Made by a program: the position numbers and the translations under genes
NCBI GenBank assembly: GCA_019247245.1
Contig: JAFAPF010000013.1
Location: 1 to 6,483, forward strand
Reading direction: 5' to 3'
From: Rubrobacter sp.
GTDB taxonomy: Bacteria; Actinomycetota; Rubrobacteria; Rubrobacterales; Rubrobacteraceae
Length of the DNA stretch: 6,483 nt
Notes under the pieces: generated by a model
What the model was told of the DNA's origin: nothing
The model's input: only the letters and a program-made list of their open reading frames with translations
Databases searched by the model: none
Part shown: piece by piece, positions 1-5,967 of the stretch
Layout: every line of letters starts with the position of its first letter
Position numbering within the stretch: the first letter of the stretch is position 1

Positions 1-1
1 T

Positions 2-685
2 AACCTCGATTCCTGGATGGATAATATCGTCTCCCAAGCCAGCGGCAATCCGACCGTGGTCGACCTCAGCCAAGGCATCCCAGTCAGCCTCCCGGGCGAG
101 TCCAGCGGAGCGGAAGCCTCGAAGTACGACCCGCACTGGTGGCATGATCCACAGAATGCCGAAGCCGCCGTCACCGGGATCCGTGACGCCCTGGATAAAG
201 CCGATCCTAGTCATAAGGATCAATACGATAAAAACGCAGACGCTTATGTAAGCAAGATCGAACAGCTCGATAAGGATATCCAAGCTTGTATGGACCAGGT
301 GCCGGGGGACCAACGCAAGCTCGTGACCGACCACGACGCTTTTAATTACTTCGCTAATCGCTACGGGATAAAGGTGGTCGGCGCCGTCATTCCCTCGCAG
401 AGTACTCAGGCGCAGCCATCAGCTAGCGAAACCGCAGACCTGATCTCCTTAATCAAGAGCGAAAACGTCAAGGCGATTTTCCCCGAAAGCTCAATTAACC
501 CCAACCTTGCCCAGACGATTGCTCGTGAGACAGGCGCCTCCTCAGACTACACGCTCTACGGCGATACCCTTGGTCCGCAAGGATCGGATGGAGACACCTA
601 TCTAAAGATGGAGGCTGCCAACGCGGATTCGATGGTTAGGGGCTTTAGCGGTGGCCAACAGCGCTGCTCTATCTCGACGAGCTGA
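2..685 (+). CDS. znuA: Zinc/manganese ABC transporter substrate-binding protein, 3' part (5' end outside window)
   Basis: This is the extracytoplasmic metal-binding component of a cluster A-I (TroA/ZnuA-type) importer. The reading frame is open to the left edge (from base 2), so the ATG at 17 is internal; the codons before it read N-L-D-S-W, the usual family context. The signal peptide and first part of the N-lobe are not visible. Counting from that Met: DPHWWHDP (38-45) carries the first His ligand (H40, with an extra H43), TDHDAF (104-109) carries H106, FPESS (155-159) carries E157, and YGDTLGP (181-187) carries D183. These match the usual four-ligand His/His/Glu/Asp metal site. C91 and C217 may form a disulfide, as paired cysteines do in several zinc-binding relatives. 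The end (ANADSMVRGF, then C217) is the natural family C-terminus. The stop overlaps the ATPase start (TGATG, 683-687). Zinc is more likely than manganese, but specificity cannot be fixed from sequence. Confidence 0.93.
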   Translation, partial: NLDSWMDNIVSQASGNPTVVDLSQGIPVSLPGESSGAEASKYDPHWWHDPQNAEAAVTGIRDALDKADPSHKDQYDKNADAYVSKIEQLDKDIQACMDQVPGDQRKLVTDHDAFNYFANRYGIKVVGAVIPSQSTQAQPSASETADLISLIKSENVKAIFPESSINPNLAQTIARETGASSDYTLYGDTLGPQGSDGDTYLKMEAANADSMVRGFSGGQQRCSISTS

Positions 686-1458
686 TGACTGCTAAGAAGG
701 GTAATGATTCTATAGTGGAGGTTAGCAAACTTTCAGCTAGTTATGGCGGAACTTTGGTGCTTGAGAATGTCCACTTCCAGGTTGAGCCGAGTCTGAAGAT
801 TGGGATCCTTGGACCAAATGGAGGCGGCAAGACTACCCTGTTTCGGGTGCTACTCGGTGAACTAGCTCCGCTGCGCGGCACTGTCATCGTGCATGGGAGC
901 TGTGGCTACGTGCCCCAGACAGAGCGTTCCCGGCTCGATTACCCGGTGAGCGCGCTGGACGTGGCGCTGATGGGCACGCTCACGCGCATCCCTTGGTGGC
1001 GGAGGCCGAGGCGAGCCGAGCGTCTCCAGGCGCTTGATGCACTCGGCAAGGTCGGTATGAAAGAGCTAGCTGACGAGCAATTCGGTGAACTATCCGGTGG
1101 CCAGCGTCAGCGCGTGCTGATAGCTAGAGCTCTGGTTCAGGATGCCCAGCTGTTGCTACTCGATGAGCCGTTCTCAGGGCTCGACAGCAGCAGTGCTAAA
1201 CGATTGTCACTGCTCTTGGATCAGCTCGCCGCAGAGGGCCGCAGTATCTTGATTGCAACCCACGACGTCGAACAGGCACGCGCCTGGGACCTCGTGCTCT
1301 GCCTCAACAGGCACCAGATCGCCTTCGGTGATCCCTCGAAGACGCTTACGAGATCGGTAATACAGGCCACCTATGGTGGCGAAATCGTAGCGTTCTCTGA
1401 AGGAGCGTCAGAGCAAGCTCACCTTATCCTTCCTCCGCATCACCATGATACATCCTGA
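685..1458 (+). CDS. znuC: Zinc/manganese ABC transporter ATP-binding protein
   Basis: This cytoplasmic ATPase subunit of the metal importer hydrolyses ATP to drive the two permeases that follow. At 257 residues it has a full set of ABC motifs: Walker A GPNGGGKTT (43-51), Q-loop glutamine Q78 in YVPQTE, signature LSGGQRQR (136-143), Walker B LLLLDE (156-161), D-loop SGLD (164-167) and H-loop H193 in IATHD. Length is normal for the ZnuC/MntB-like family. The ATG overlaps the stop of the binding-protein gene, and no strong Shine-Dalgarno precedes it, so translation is probably coupled. The C-terminus ends in PPHHHDTS, a small His cluster that could touch metal; this is only a suggestion. The next gene begins 3 bases after the stop. 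Function as a metal-importer ATPase is secure from motifs plus neighbours; the exact metal is inferred. Confidence 0.95.
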   Translation: MTAKKGNDSIVEVSKLSASYGGTLVLENVHFQVEPSLKIGILGPNGGGKTTLFRVLLGELAPLRGTVIVHGSCGYVPQTERSRLDYPVSALDVALMGTLTRIPWWRRPRRAERLQALDALGKVGMKELADEQFGELSGGQRQRVLIARALVQDAQLLLLDEPFSGLDSSSAKRLSLLLDQLAAEGRSILIATHDVEQARAWDLVLCLNRHQIAFGDPSKTLTRSVIQATYGGEIVAFSEGASEQAHLILPPHHHDTS

Positions 1459-1461
1459 GAT

Positions 1462-2406
1462 ATGCTAGCCGAGCGGTACCTGAATGTTATCGGCGATTCG
1501 CAAGAAGCCTGGCGGATAATCGTAGATCCCTGGACAGGGGGCATTATGCAGCGCGCACTCGCAGAGGCCACGCTGCTTAGCGTCGTCGGTGGGCTGCTCG
1601 GCTGCTGGATTGTCCTCTACGAGGTCTCTTATAGTGCCGAGTCGCTTTCGCACGCCCTGTTCCCTGGCCTGGTCATCGCGGTGCTTGTCGGCTTTCCATT
1701 GGTACTTGGAGCAGGGATCGGCGTAACGGTTGCTGCCTTGTTAATCGCGATCTTCAGCCGATCACTGGGCATCGGCCGTGATACGGCTGTCGCAGTAGTC
1801 ATCAGTGCTATGTTCGGAGCCGGCATAGTGCTCGCGCTCTCACCAAGATCGCCACCTGGGATTCAGGGGCTGTTGTTTGGTGACATCCTGGGAGTGTCAG
1901 ACTTAGACCTGCTGCTGGCTGCGGGGTTAGCTGCAGTTACCCTACTAGCGTTGCGGCTTCTTCACCGACAGCTGCTAGTCGTCGGATTCGATCGAATGAG
2001 TGCCCGCTCGGTTGGTGGCAACCCAAGGCTTGTGGATACTGCGCTGCTCGTGCTCGTGGCACTCGCAACCCTCATAGCTATCCAAGGGCTTGGAAGTCTC
2101 CTGATCGTGGCCGTGCTCGTAGGTCCTGCTGCGACTGCCCGGCTGTTTACCAGGCGCATAGTGCCGATGATGGTAGTTGCGGTGCTTGTAGCCTTTACGG
2201 CCAGTGTAAGTGGCCTCTATCTCTCCTACTATGTCGGGACCGCAGGAGGGGCTTCGGTCGCCGGGTGCATAGTCGTGCTGTACCTGCTCGTCCTCGTTGG
2301 GAACTCGATTGTGCGGCGCCTACTAAAGGTCCGGAATCTGGGAGGGCCGGTAAATTTCAGGTCCTCAGAAACCGCCCAGCCTCCTATCCAGCGCCGAACT
2401 CTATGA
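1462..2406 (+). CDS. znuB: Metal ABC transporter permease, ABC-3 family (first of two)
   Basis: This inner-membrane channel subunit has 314 residues. Hydrophobic segments lie near 36-55, 66-99 (probably two), 108-127, 148-168, 194-222, 234-256 and 263-285, in the usual ABC-3 pattern. Family marks include QRALAEA (30-36), GGLLGCWIVLY (43-53), the SYSAESLSHALFPG stretch (56-69), GIGRDTAVAVV (103-113), PPGIQGLLFGD (131-141) and VGPAATARL (220-228). The ATG at 1462 is preferred over the in-frame ATG at 1546 because the intervening W..I.DPW segment resembles what I recall of family N-termini. No clear Shine-Dalgarno is present, so coupling to the ATPase 3 bases upstream is likely. About 30 polar residues trail the last membrane segment. 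It probably pairs with the second permease rather than acting as a homodimer. Confidence 0.93.
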   Translation: MLAERYLNVIGDSQEAWRIIVDPWTGGIMQRALAEATLLSVVGGLLGCWIVLYEVSYSAESLSHALFPGLVIAVLVGFPLVLGAGIGVTVAALLIAIFSRSLGIGRDTAVAVVISAMFGAGIVLALSPRSPPGIQGLLFGDILGVSDLDLLLAAGLAAVTLLALRLLHRQLLVVGFDRMSARSVGGNPRLVDTALLVLVALATLIAIQGLGSLLIVAVLVGPAATARLFTRRIVPMMVVAVLVAFTASVSGLYLSYYVGTAGGASVAGCIVVLYLLVLVGNSIVRRLLKVRNLGGPVNFRSSETAQPPIQRRTL

Positions 2407-2534
2407 GCGTGTTCACCATCGAGGGTAACACCGAGCCTGCCATGTACATTAAAGGCGATATCACCCTGCGAGAGGTGTTTAGTTACCTAGGCTTTGGTCC
2501 CAGTCTCGGCCGACCCTTCTGCAGGAGGCATTAA
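2403..2534 (+). CDS. Possible 43-residue small protein between the two permeases
   Basis: This short frame begins ATGA on the stop of the first permease (ATG 2403-2405, TGA 2404-2406) and ends with TAA (2532-2534) one base before the TTG start of the second. By my count about two thirds of its codons end in G or C, compatible with coding use. The peptide starts MSVFTIEGN, has a central KGDITLREVF segment (17-26), and ends GRPFCRRH with one Cys and a basic tail. It has no membrane segment or signal peptide, and I recognise no family. Its last codons contain the AGGAGG used by the next gene, so its translation could open or tune that site. It has no Shine-Dalgarno of its own, so expression would depend on coupling. 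The alternative is a 129-base spacer that happens to be open. The stop/start overlap is the main support. Confidence 0.4.
   Translation: MSVFTIEGNTEPAMYIKGDITLREVFSYLGFGPSLGRPFCRRH
2523..2528 (+). promoter_or_regulatory. Strong ribosome-binding site for the second permease
   Basis: AGGAGG lies 7 bases before TTG 2536-2538. This perfect, well-spaced Shine-Dalgarno decides the start of the second permease and disfavours the in-frame TTG at 2494, which has no comparable site. Confidence 0.85.
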
Positions 2535-2535
2535 G

Positions 2536-3366
2536 TTGTTCGACTGGTTCTTAGGTCCGTTACAGCTGTCTTTCGTACAGCGTGGTCTACTGGAGATGCT
2601 CGTTTTGTCTGTTGGTGCTGGGCTCATGGGTACTTGGGTCGTCCTGCGGGGCCTCGCGTTCTACTCGCATGCGGTTGGGACAGCCACATTTCCGGGCTTG
2701 GTGCTAGCTAGTGGGCTCGGCTTTACTCCTCCCATCGGTGCTTTCAGCATGGCAGTGCTGTTTGCCGGTAGTCTGGAGCGTCTCGCACGCTCGCGGCGCT
2801 CTGGCTACGATAGTCTCACCGCTTTGGTATTGGTAGGCATGCTCGTAACCGGAGTAATATTAGCTAGCGATGTCTTTCATTCCCGCTCGAACGTAGACAC
2901 GCTGCTTTTCGGCAGTCTGCTCGCTCTCAAGAGAAGTGATATTTTCCTTGGAGCAGGATCCAGTGGGCTGGTGCTTGTCGCAAGCTACTTTCTAGGTCGG
3001 GCTTGGCTAGCGACCGGCTTTGACGCAGCTGCAGCACGCTCGCTTGGAGTCCATTCTGCCGTCCCGGATACTGTCTTGCTCGTGCTTATCGCACTGGTCA
3101 CCACTGCCGCCCTCTCCGCAATGGGTGCGTTACTAGCCACAACACTGTTTGTAGTCCCCGCGGCCACCTCCCGACTATGGGCTCGGCGGTTGTGGACTTG
3201 GCAGCTTGGGAACGTCGTCCTCGTGCTCATCGAAGGCATTGTCGGACTTTGGCTCTCTGTCAAAACTAACGCGCCGCCCGGAGCAACTATTGCGATGCTC
3301 GCCGGTGGCACTTTCGCATTTTCCCTGGCAGTACGTTCCTCTCTTGGCAAGATTCAAGCTTCATGA
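2536..3366 (+). CDS. Metal ABC transporter permease, ABC-3 family (second of two)
   Basis: This second membrane subunit of the importer is 276 residues from the TTG chosen by the AGGAGG at 2523-2528. It starts MFDWFLGPLQ, and FVQRGLLEM (13-21) is the usual family opening. Further family marks are GTWVVLRGLAFYSHAVGTA (32-50), FPGLVLASGLGF (52-63), YDSLTALVLVGM (91-102), TLLFGSLLAL (122-131), ATGFDAAAARSLG (159-171), FVVPAATSRLW (205-215) and TNAPPGATIAML (244-255). Hydrophobic helices cover most of the remainder. It differs clearly in sequence from the first permease, so the channel is probably a heterodimer made by an ancient duplication, an arrangement known in several actinobacterial metal importers. 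It is the last recognisable gene of the operon. I see no convincing terminator after it; a 6-bp inverted repeat (CTAGAG/CTCTAG, 3378-3404, 15-base loop) lacks a T run. Confidence 0.92.
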   Translation: MFDWFLGPLQLSFVQRGLLEMLVLSVGAGLMGTWVVLRGLAFYSHAVGTATFPGLVLASGLGFTPPIGAFSMAVLFAGSLERLARSRRSGYDSLTALVLVGMLVTGVILASDVFHSRSNVDTLLFGSLLALKRSDIFLGAGSSGLVLVASYFLGRAWLATGFDAAAARSLGVHSAVPDTVLLVLIALVTTAALSAMGALLATTLFVVPAATSRLWARRLWTWQLGNVVLVLIEGIVGLWLSVKTNAPPGATIAMLAGGTFAFSLAVRSSLGKIQAS

Positions 3367-3690
3367 GGCTACCTACTCTAGAGGCTGTTATGAGCTTGCT
3401 CTAGGAACACAGCTGGACAACAGGGTTAGGAGTATGTTGCTCAAACCGACTCACAAAGTCAGCGACGTATAGCCGGAGCAAAGTTGGCAGAAACCAGAAG
3501 GCATCGAAAGCGTATCGGCGCTGACTCCGATCGACGCCAGGTCCAGCAACTCGCTCGATCGTACGCTCAAGTCGTGTTAGATGAAGAATGGCTATGATGC
3601 AAGAGGGGCAGTCTAGTCTTCCCTGTATTGAATATGCAACAATGTTCTGAGGTTTATCTCGCCTTTCGGAGATGGCTAGAATAACGTACG
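3367..3690. other. Stretch with no recognisable gene
   Basis: This is a lower-GC stretch after the transporter operon. Only very short frames open on the + strand, such as 13 codons from ATG 3363. A 102-codon - strand frame (3401-3709) has a TTG start without a Shine-Dalgarno and a composition unlike a folded protein. I see no tRNA, no insertion-sequence ends and no clear terminator. It may be decayed sequence where the + strand operon meets the - strand genes. Confidence 0.5.
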
Positions 3691-3966
3691 CTAAGGCTTC
3701 CGACACCAAATGTCAGGATCCAGGGTTTTGTGGCGTGGATTATGCGAAAAGTTCCCCGTGATGAACTTCCACGCGTAAGCTTGCTGCCAGTCTTTTTCAA
3801 ACTGATCTAATCCTACAGGCTGAAACGTGAGGTTTGTAAATCCGCCAGAGCTAGCGCCGCCCGGCTGCACGTCGGTGGTGGAGGCGACCTGCACACCGTT
3901 TGCGTAGCCGGCTAGTGGCGCTGGACGCTTGGGCTTGCTGCGATACGCAGCGTGATCGGACGCCGG
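3691..3966 (-). pseudogene. Unrecognised open frame downstream of the GNAT-like gene, probably a gene remnant
   Basis: The - strand is open for 91 codons from just after the TGA of the GNAT-like gene, in the same frame, to TAG at 3691-3693. The only possible start is GTG at 3892-3894, without a Shine-Dalgarno, giving 67 residues. The upstream part is basic and Pro-rich (RSKPKRPAPLAGYANG). The rest has a Gly/Ser-rich linker followed by aromatic, helix-like sequence (VGLDQFEKDWQQAYAWKF) and a short C-terminus. It reads like the tail of a larger secreted or enzymatic protein whose beginning was lost, but I do not recognise a family. It could also be a chance open frame; I estimate a few percent chance of this length at this GC. 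An independent short gene is least likely given the missing ribosome-binding site. Confidence 0.35.
3937..3951 (-). terminator. Tight hairpin behind the GNAT-like gene
   Basis: GCTGCG and CGCAGC form a perfect 6-bp stem with a 3-base loop, 15 bases beyond the GNAT-like stop. No T run follows on either strand, so it is at best a weak or factor-dependent terminator. It lies inside the unrecognised open frame. Confidence 0.3.
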
Positions 3967-4389
3967 TCAGGGCAGCGCCTTCTCGAACCGGTGGTGAGCG
4001 TAGGGCTCGTCGTTGAACGGGGCAACCTCCTTATACCCGGCCCTGCGGTACAGCTCGGTCGCCTCTTTGAGGGCACGGTTGGTCTCGAGGTGCAGCTCCC
4101 TCACCCCGTTCTCGCGGGCCAGTGCCTCGAGGCTTTCGAGCAGGCGTCGGCCGACGCCGAGCCCGCGCGAACCCGGGTCGACCCACATCCTCTTGAGTTC
4201 GGCGGGCGCCGCGCCGTGAAGCTCGTGCAGGTCCGCGCCATCCTCCCCGATCTCCCACAGCAGGCGCGAGGCTCCGAGCGGGCGGTCGCGTCTCAAGAAC
4301 GACTCCTCCAGCGCGCCAACGCGCTCGGTCACGGTCCGATTGAAGCGGCGGATCAGAGCCACGGCGACCTGATCTATTTCTCTGACCAT
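3967..4389 (-). CDS. Internally deleted MarR/GNAT two-domain protein (N-terminal MarR helices joined to C-terminal acetyltransferase half)
   Basis: This frame encodes 140 residues. Residues about 64-140 are the C-terminal half of a GNAT N-acetyltransferase: ELKRMWVDP (64-72), the acetyl-CoA loop RGLGVG (75-80, fitting R-x-x-G-x-G), LETNRA (101-106), LYRRAGY (113-119) and FNDEPYAHHRFEK (125-137). Residues about 5-57 do not resemble GNAT strands. RRFNRTVTERVGALEESFL (14-32) and LGASRLLWEIGEDGADL (38-54) instead resemble the first helices of a MarR regulator. I recall two-domain MarR-GNAT proteins of about 300 residues with both ends, so some 160-180 middle residues appear missing: the recognition helix and wing of MarR plus the first GNAT strands. 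The join is near residues 55-62 (about 4204-4227) and keeps the frame. Function is doubtful, since neither domain is complete. ATG 4389 is the only start, as TAA lies three codons upstream; no Shine-Dalgarno is seen. GC is higher than in the flanks. Confidence 0.8.
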   Translation of the reverse strand: MVREIDQVAVALIRRFNRTVTERVGALEESFLRRDRPLGASRLLWEIGEDGADLHELHGAAPAELKRMWVDPGSRGLGVGRRLLESLEALARENGVRELHLETNRALKEATELYRRAGYKEVAPFNDEPYAHHRFEKALP

Positions 4390-4396
4390 AGTCAGA
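4381..4396. promoter_or_regulatory. Palindrome over the start of the MarR/GNAT remnant, possible autoregulatory operator
   Basis: TCTGAC-CATA-GTCAGA has perfect 6-bp arms and includes the start codon (CAT = ATG on the - strand). MarR proteins commonly bind 16-20 bp palindromes over their own promoters, so the intact ancestor may have used this site. No second copy is visible in the window. Confidence 0.35.
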
Positions 4397-4397
4397 T

Positions 4398-4403
4398 ATT
4401 ATC
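4398..4403 (-). promoter_or_regulatory. Possible -10 element of the MarR/GNAT remnant (leaderless transcript)
   Basis: GATAAT on the - strand ends 8 bases before the A of ATG 4389. That spacing would start transcription at or next to the start codon, which fits the missing Shine-Dalgarno. No good -35 hexamer is seen at 16-18 bases. Confidence 0.3.
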
Positions 4404-4621
4404 AGCGATCGTGACGGAATCAAACGATAGCGAGCTGAAAGTAGCTCTTGCAGTGCCTGTACCCACCAACGTTTTCTCCCGACGAGATCGATCTACCCAT
4501 ACGTCCCTAAACTTCGTGGCGAGTTTTGATCTGTGGCCTCTCTTCTCAGCTTGCGGGTGCGGCGCTTCTCAGGAGGCTGCTCTAGGAGGGGGCGTCGGTT
4601 AGGCTCCAGGGCACCGCCGTG

Positions 4622-4789
4622 CCTTCTCGCCTTGAATCCGACGCCGATTCCTACCCCGATGGCGAGCACGACGCTCGCCAGCATGATCCAATACCTGGCG
4701 AGTATGCCGGCGCTTGAGGACTCTCCAAGGAAGATTACACCCCACAAGACCCTGAAGGCTGGTGAGGAAGCTAGACAGGCGGGCAACGC
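4622..4789 (-). pseudogene. C-terminal remnant of an EamA/DMT-family transporter
   Basis: In one - strand frame (open 4819-4493) a stretch resembles the last two helices of EamA (drug/metabolite transporter) proteins. It reads AFRVLWGVIFLGES, where family members typically have a P-x-F-x-V-L-W-G-x-x-F-L-G-E motif, followed by a second helix WIMLASVVLAIGVGIGVG and a short basic end FKARR. EamA proteins usually have about 280-300 residues and ten helices; only about 50 residues are left. The frame before the match runs into the C-terminal codons of the nitronate monooxygenase in a different frame, so no real start exists. After FKARR it continues in polar, probably random sequence to 4493. The substitutions in the usual G-E-P-L-T region suggest decay. 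It probably marks a deletion immediately downstream of the oxidase gene. The identification rests on short motifs and hydrophobicity, so it is moderate. Confidence 0.5.
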
Positions 4790-4791
4790 TT

Positions 4792-5886
4792 TTACAGGAA
4801 CGCCTGAGCCTCTTCCCATATCTGAAGGACAAAATCCTGGGCAGAAATGGGTTTGGCCATCGCAGCTGATTGGCCTGCCCAGACTTGCATCCGATGGTAG
4901 TCGCCGGCTGCTGCCCCGGCTTCCTTCATCGAGGCTGTGAGACCTCTTTGCACAGGATAGGGAGCTGCAGCCGGCGCGGCCGGCGCTGCTGTTGCCTTCA
5001 CAAAGTCGGTGGCAATAGCCCGGCCTAACCGGCCGGTAAAGGCACGGGTTAGCATCGTCCCTTCCGGTTCGAGATTGTCAAGCGCCGCTGCCCATGCAGG
5101 GTGTATGTTTGCTTCCGGACAGCGTAAGAATGCCGTACCTATCATTGCGGCACTCGACCCCAGGGTTAGGGCCGCGGCGACGCCCCGACCGTCTCCGATT
5201 CCGCCCGCGGCGATGATCGGCAGGTCGATGTGCTCGGCCAGACGTGGCAGCAAAGCGAAGAGCCCTACTGATTGCCGTTCAGCAGCTGCTGGGTCGAAGG
5301 AGCCGCGATGGCCACCCGCTTCCGATCCCTGCGCGATGATTGCGTCAGCGCCGCTGGCCAGGGCTCTTTGTGCCTCTGCAAGCGTTGTGGCGGTCGCGAA
5401 CCAAGCGATCCCCTTTTCCTTGAGTCGCGCCACGAACTCGGGCGGGTATAGCCCCATGATGGAGGAAACGGCTGTGGGGCTTAGTTCAAGGAATGTTTCA
5501 CACTGCTCGCGAAAATCGGGTGGCACCGCGTCACCCGCGGCTGCAGAGACTTCAGGACCCCACACGGCAAGAAAGGCTCGCACACGCGCTTCTGCCTGTG
5601 CATCCCGCTCCGGCTTGGGGTCCGGAATCCAAGTATTGAGCTGGAAGGGACTGCTGCTCCCGGAGCGAAACTCGTTCACCCAGGCGCGAATGCCTGGTGG
5701 TTTGGTCATGAGCGCGCCCATTGCACCCATCCCACCGGCGTTGGCCACAGCGATGGAAAGGCCTGCAGGACATGCTCCTGCCATTGGCGCTAGCAAGATC
5801 GGTAGTTGGAGACCGTACTTCGCGCAGAAAGCCGTAGCTCGGCCACGTGGCCGTGAGACCTTATTAGGCAAACCTGATGCCGTCAT
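4792..5886 (-). CDS. Nitronate monooxygenase (2-nitropropane dioxygenase family)
   Basis: This FMN-dependent TIM-barrel enzyme would oxidise alkyl nitronates, such as propionate 3-nitronate, to carbonyl products and nitrite. It has 364 residues, normal length. Motifs include [10 protein letters not shown] (28-37, phosphate/FMN-side N-terminal motif), [11 protein letters not shown] (49-59), [11 protein letters not shown] (185-195) with the expected catalytic His H193, [18 protein letters not shown] (223-240) for FMN phosphate binding, [11 protein letters not shown] (249-259), and [13 protein letters not shown] (280-292). The C-terminus ([12 protein letters not shown], then an acidic helix) is complete. 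The ATG at 5886 is preceded by GGAGG (5891-5895) at a short 4-base spacing, which supports the start although the first 15 residues are poorly conserved in character. A membrane-protein gene ends 81 bases upstream on the same strand. Some family members act on other substrates, so nitronate as the true substrate is inferred. Confidence 0.92.
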   Translation of the reverse strand: MTASGLPNKVSRPRGRATAFCAKYGLQLPILLAPMAGACPAGLSIAVANAGGMGAMGALMTKPPGIRAWVNEFRSGSSSPFQLNTWIPDPKPERDAQAEARVRAFLAVWGPEVSAAAGDAVPPDFREQCETFLELSPTAVSSIMGLYPPEFVARLKEKGIAWFATATTLAEAQRALASGADAIIAQGSEAGGHRGSFDPAAAERQSVGLFALLPRLAEHIDLPIIAAGGIGDGRGVAAALTLGSSAAMIGTAFLRCPEANIHPAWAAALDNLEPEGTMLTRAFTGRLGRAIATDFVKATAAPAAPAAAPYPVQRGLTASMKEAGAAAGDYHRMQVWAGQSAAMAKPISAQDFVLQIWEEAQAFL

Positions 5887-5967
5887 TATACCTCCGATCT
5901 AAGTTGGGGGGTCTCGCAATTCATCTAAGAAACCCAGCTTTCTAGAGTAAGGGCTTTCCGGAAAAGC

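Noticed and set aside
2494..2535. Upstream TTG start for the second permease, adding 14 residues
   Set aside because: No Shine-Dalgarno precedes it, whereas AGGAGG sits 7 bases before TTG 2536.
3381..3409. Shared words GAGGCTG and CTCTAGGA here and near 4572-4588, as a possible element-end repeat
   Set aside because: The two words are contiguous in one place and split by 11 bases in the other, with no further match; probably chance.
3401..3709. 102-codon open frame on the - strand
   Set aside because: TTG start without a Shine-Dalgarno, no recognisable motif, low-GC decayed surroundings.
3937..3969. Selenocysteine insertion at the GNAT-like TGA (hairpin 15 bases downstream, open frame after it)
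   Set aside because: The protein reaches its natural C-terminus at this TGA, the 3-base loop (TAT on the - strand) lacks the G expected in bacterial SECIS loops, and no selenoprotein family matches the extension.
3952..4602. 216-codon open frame on the + strand
   Set aside because: It is antisense to the GNAT-like gene, whose - strand frame has clear family motifs; nothing recognisable in the + translation.
5009..5902. 297-codon open frame on the + strand
   Set aside because: It is antisense to the motif-complete nitronate monooxygenase, and its translation is Ser/Arg/Ala-rich without domains; a shadow frame of GC-rich coding DNA.
5955..5964. Palindrome TTTCCGGAAA in the 81-base gap between the membrane-protein and oxidase genes
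   Set aside because: Too short and without a T run to call a terminator, and no second copy to support an operator.
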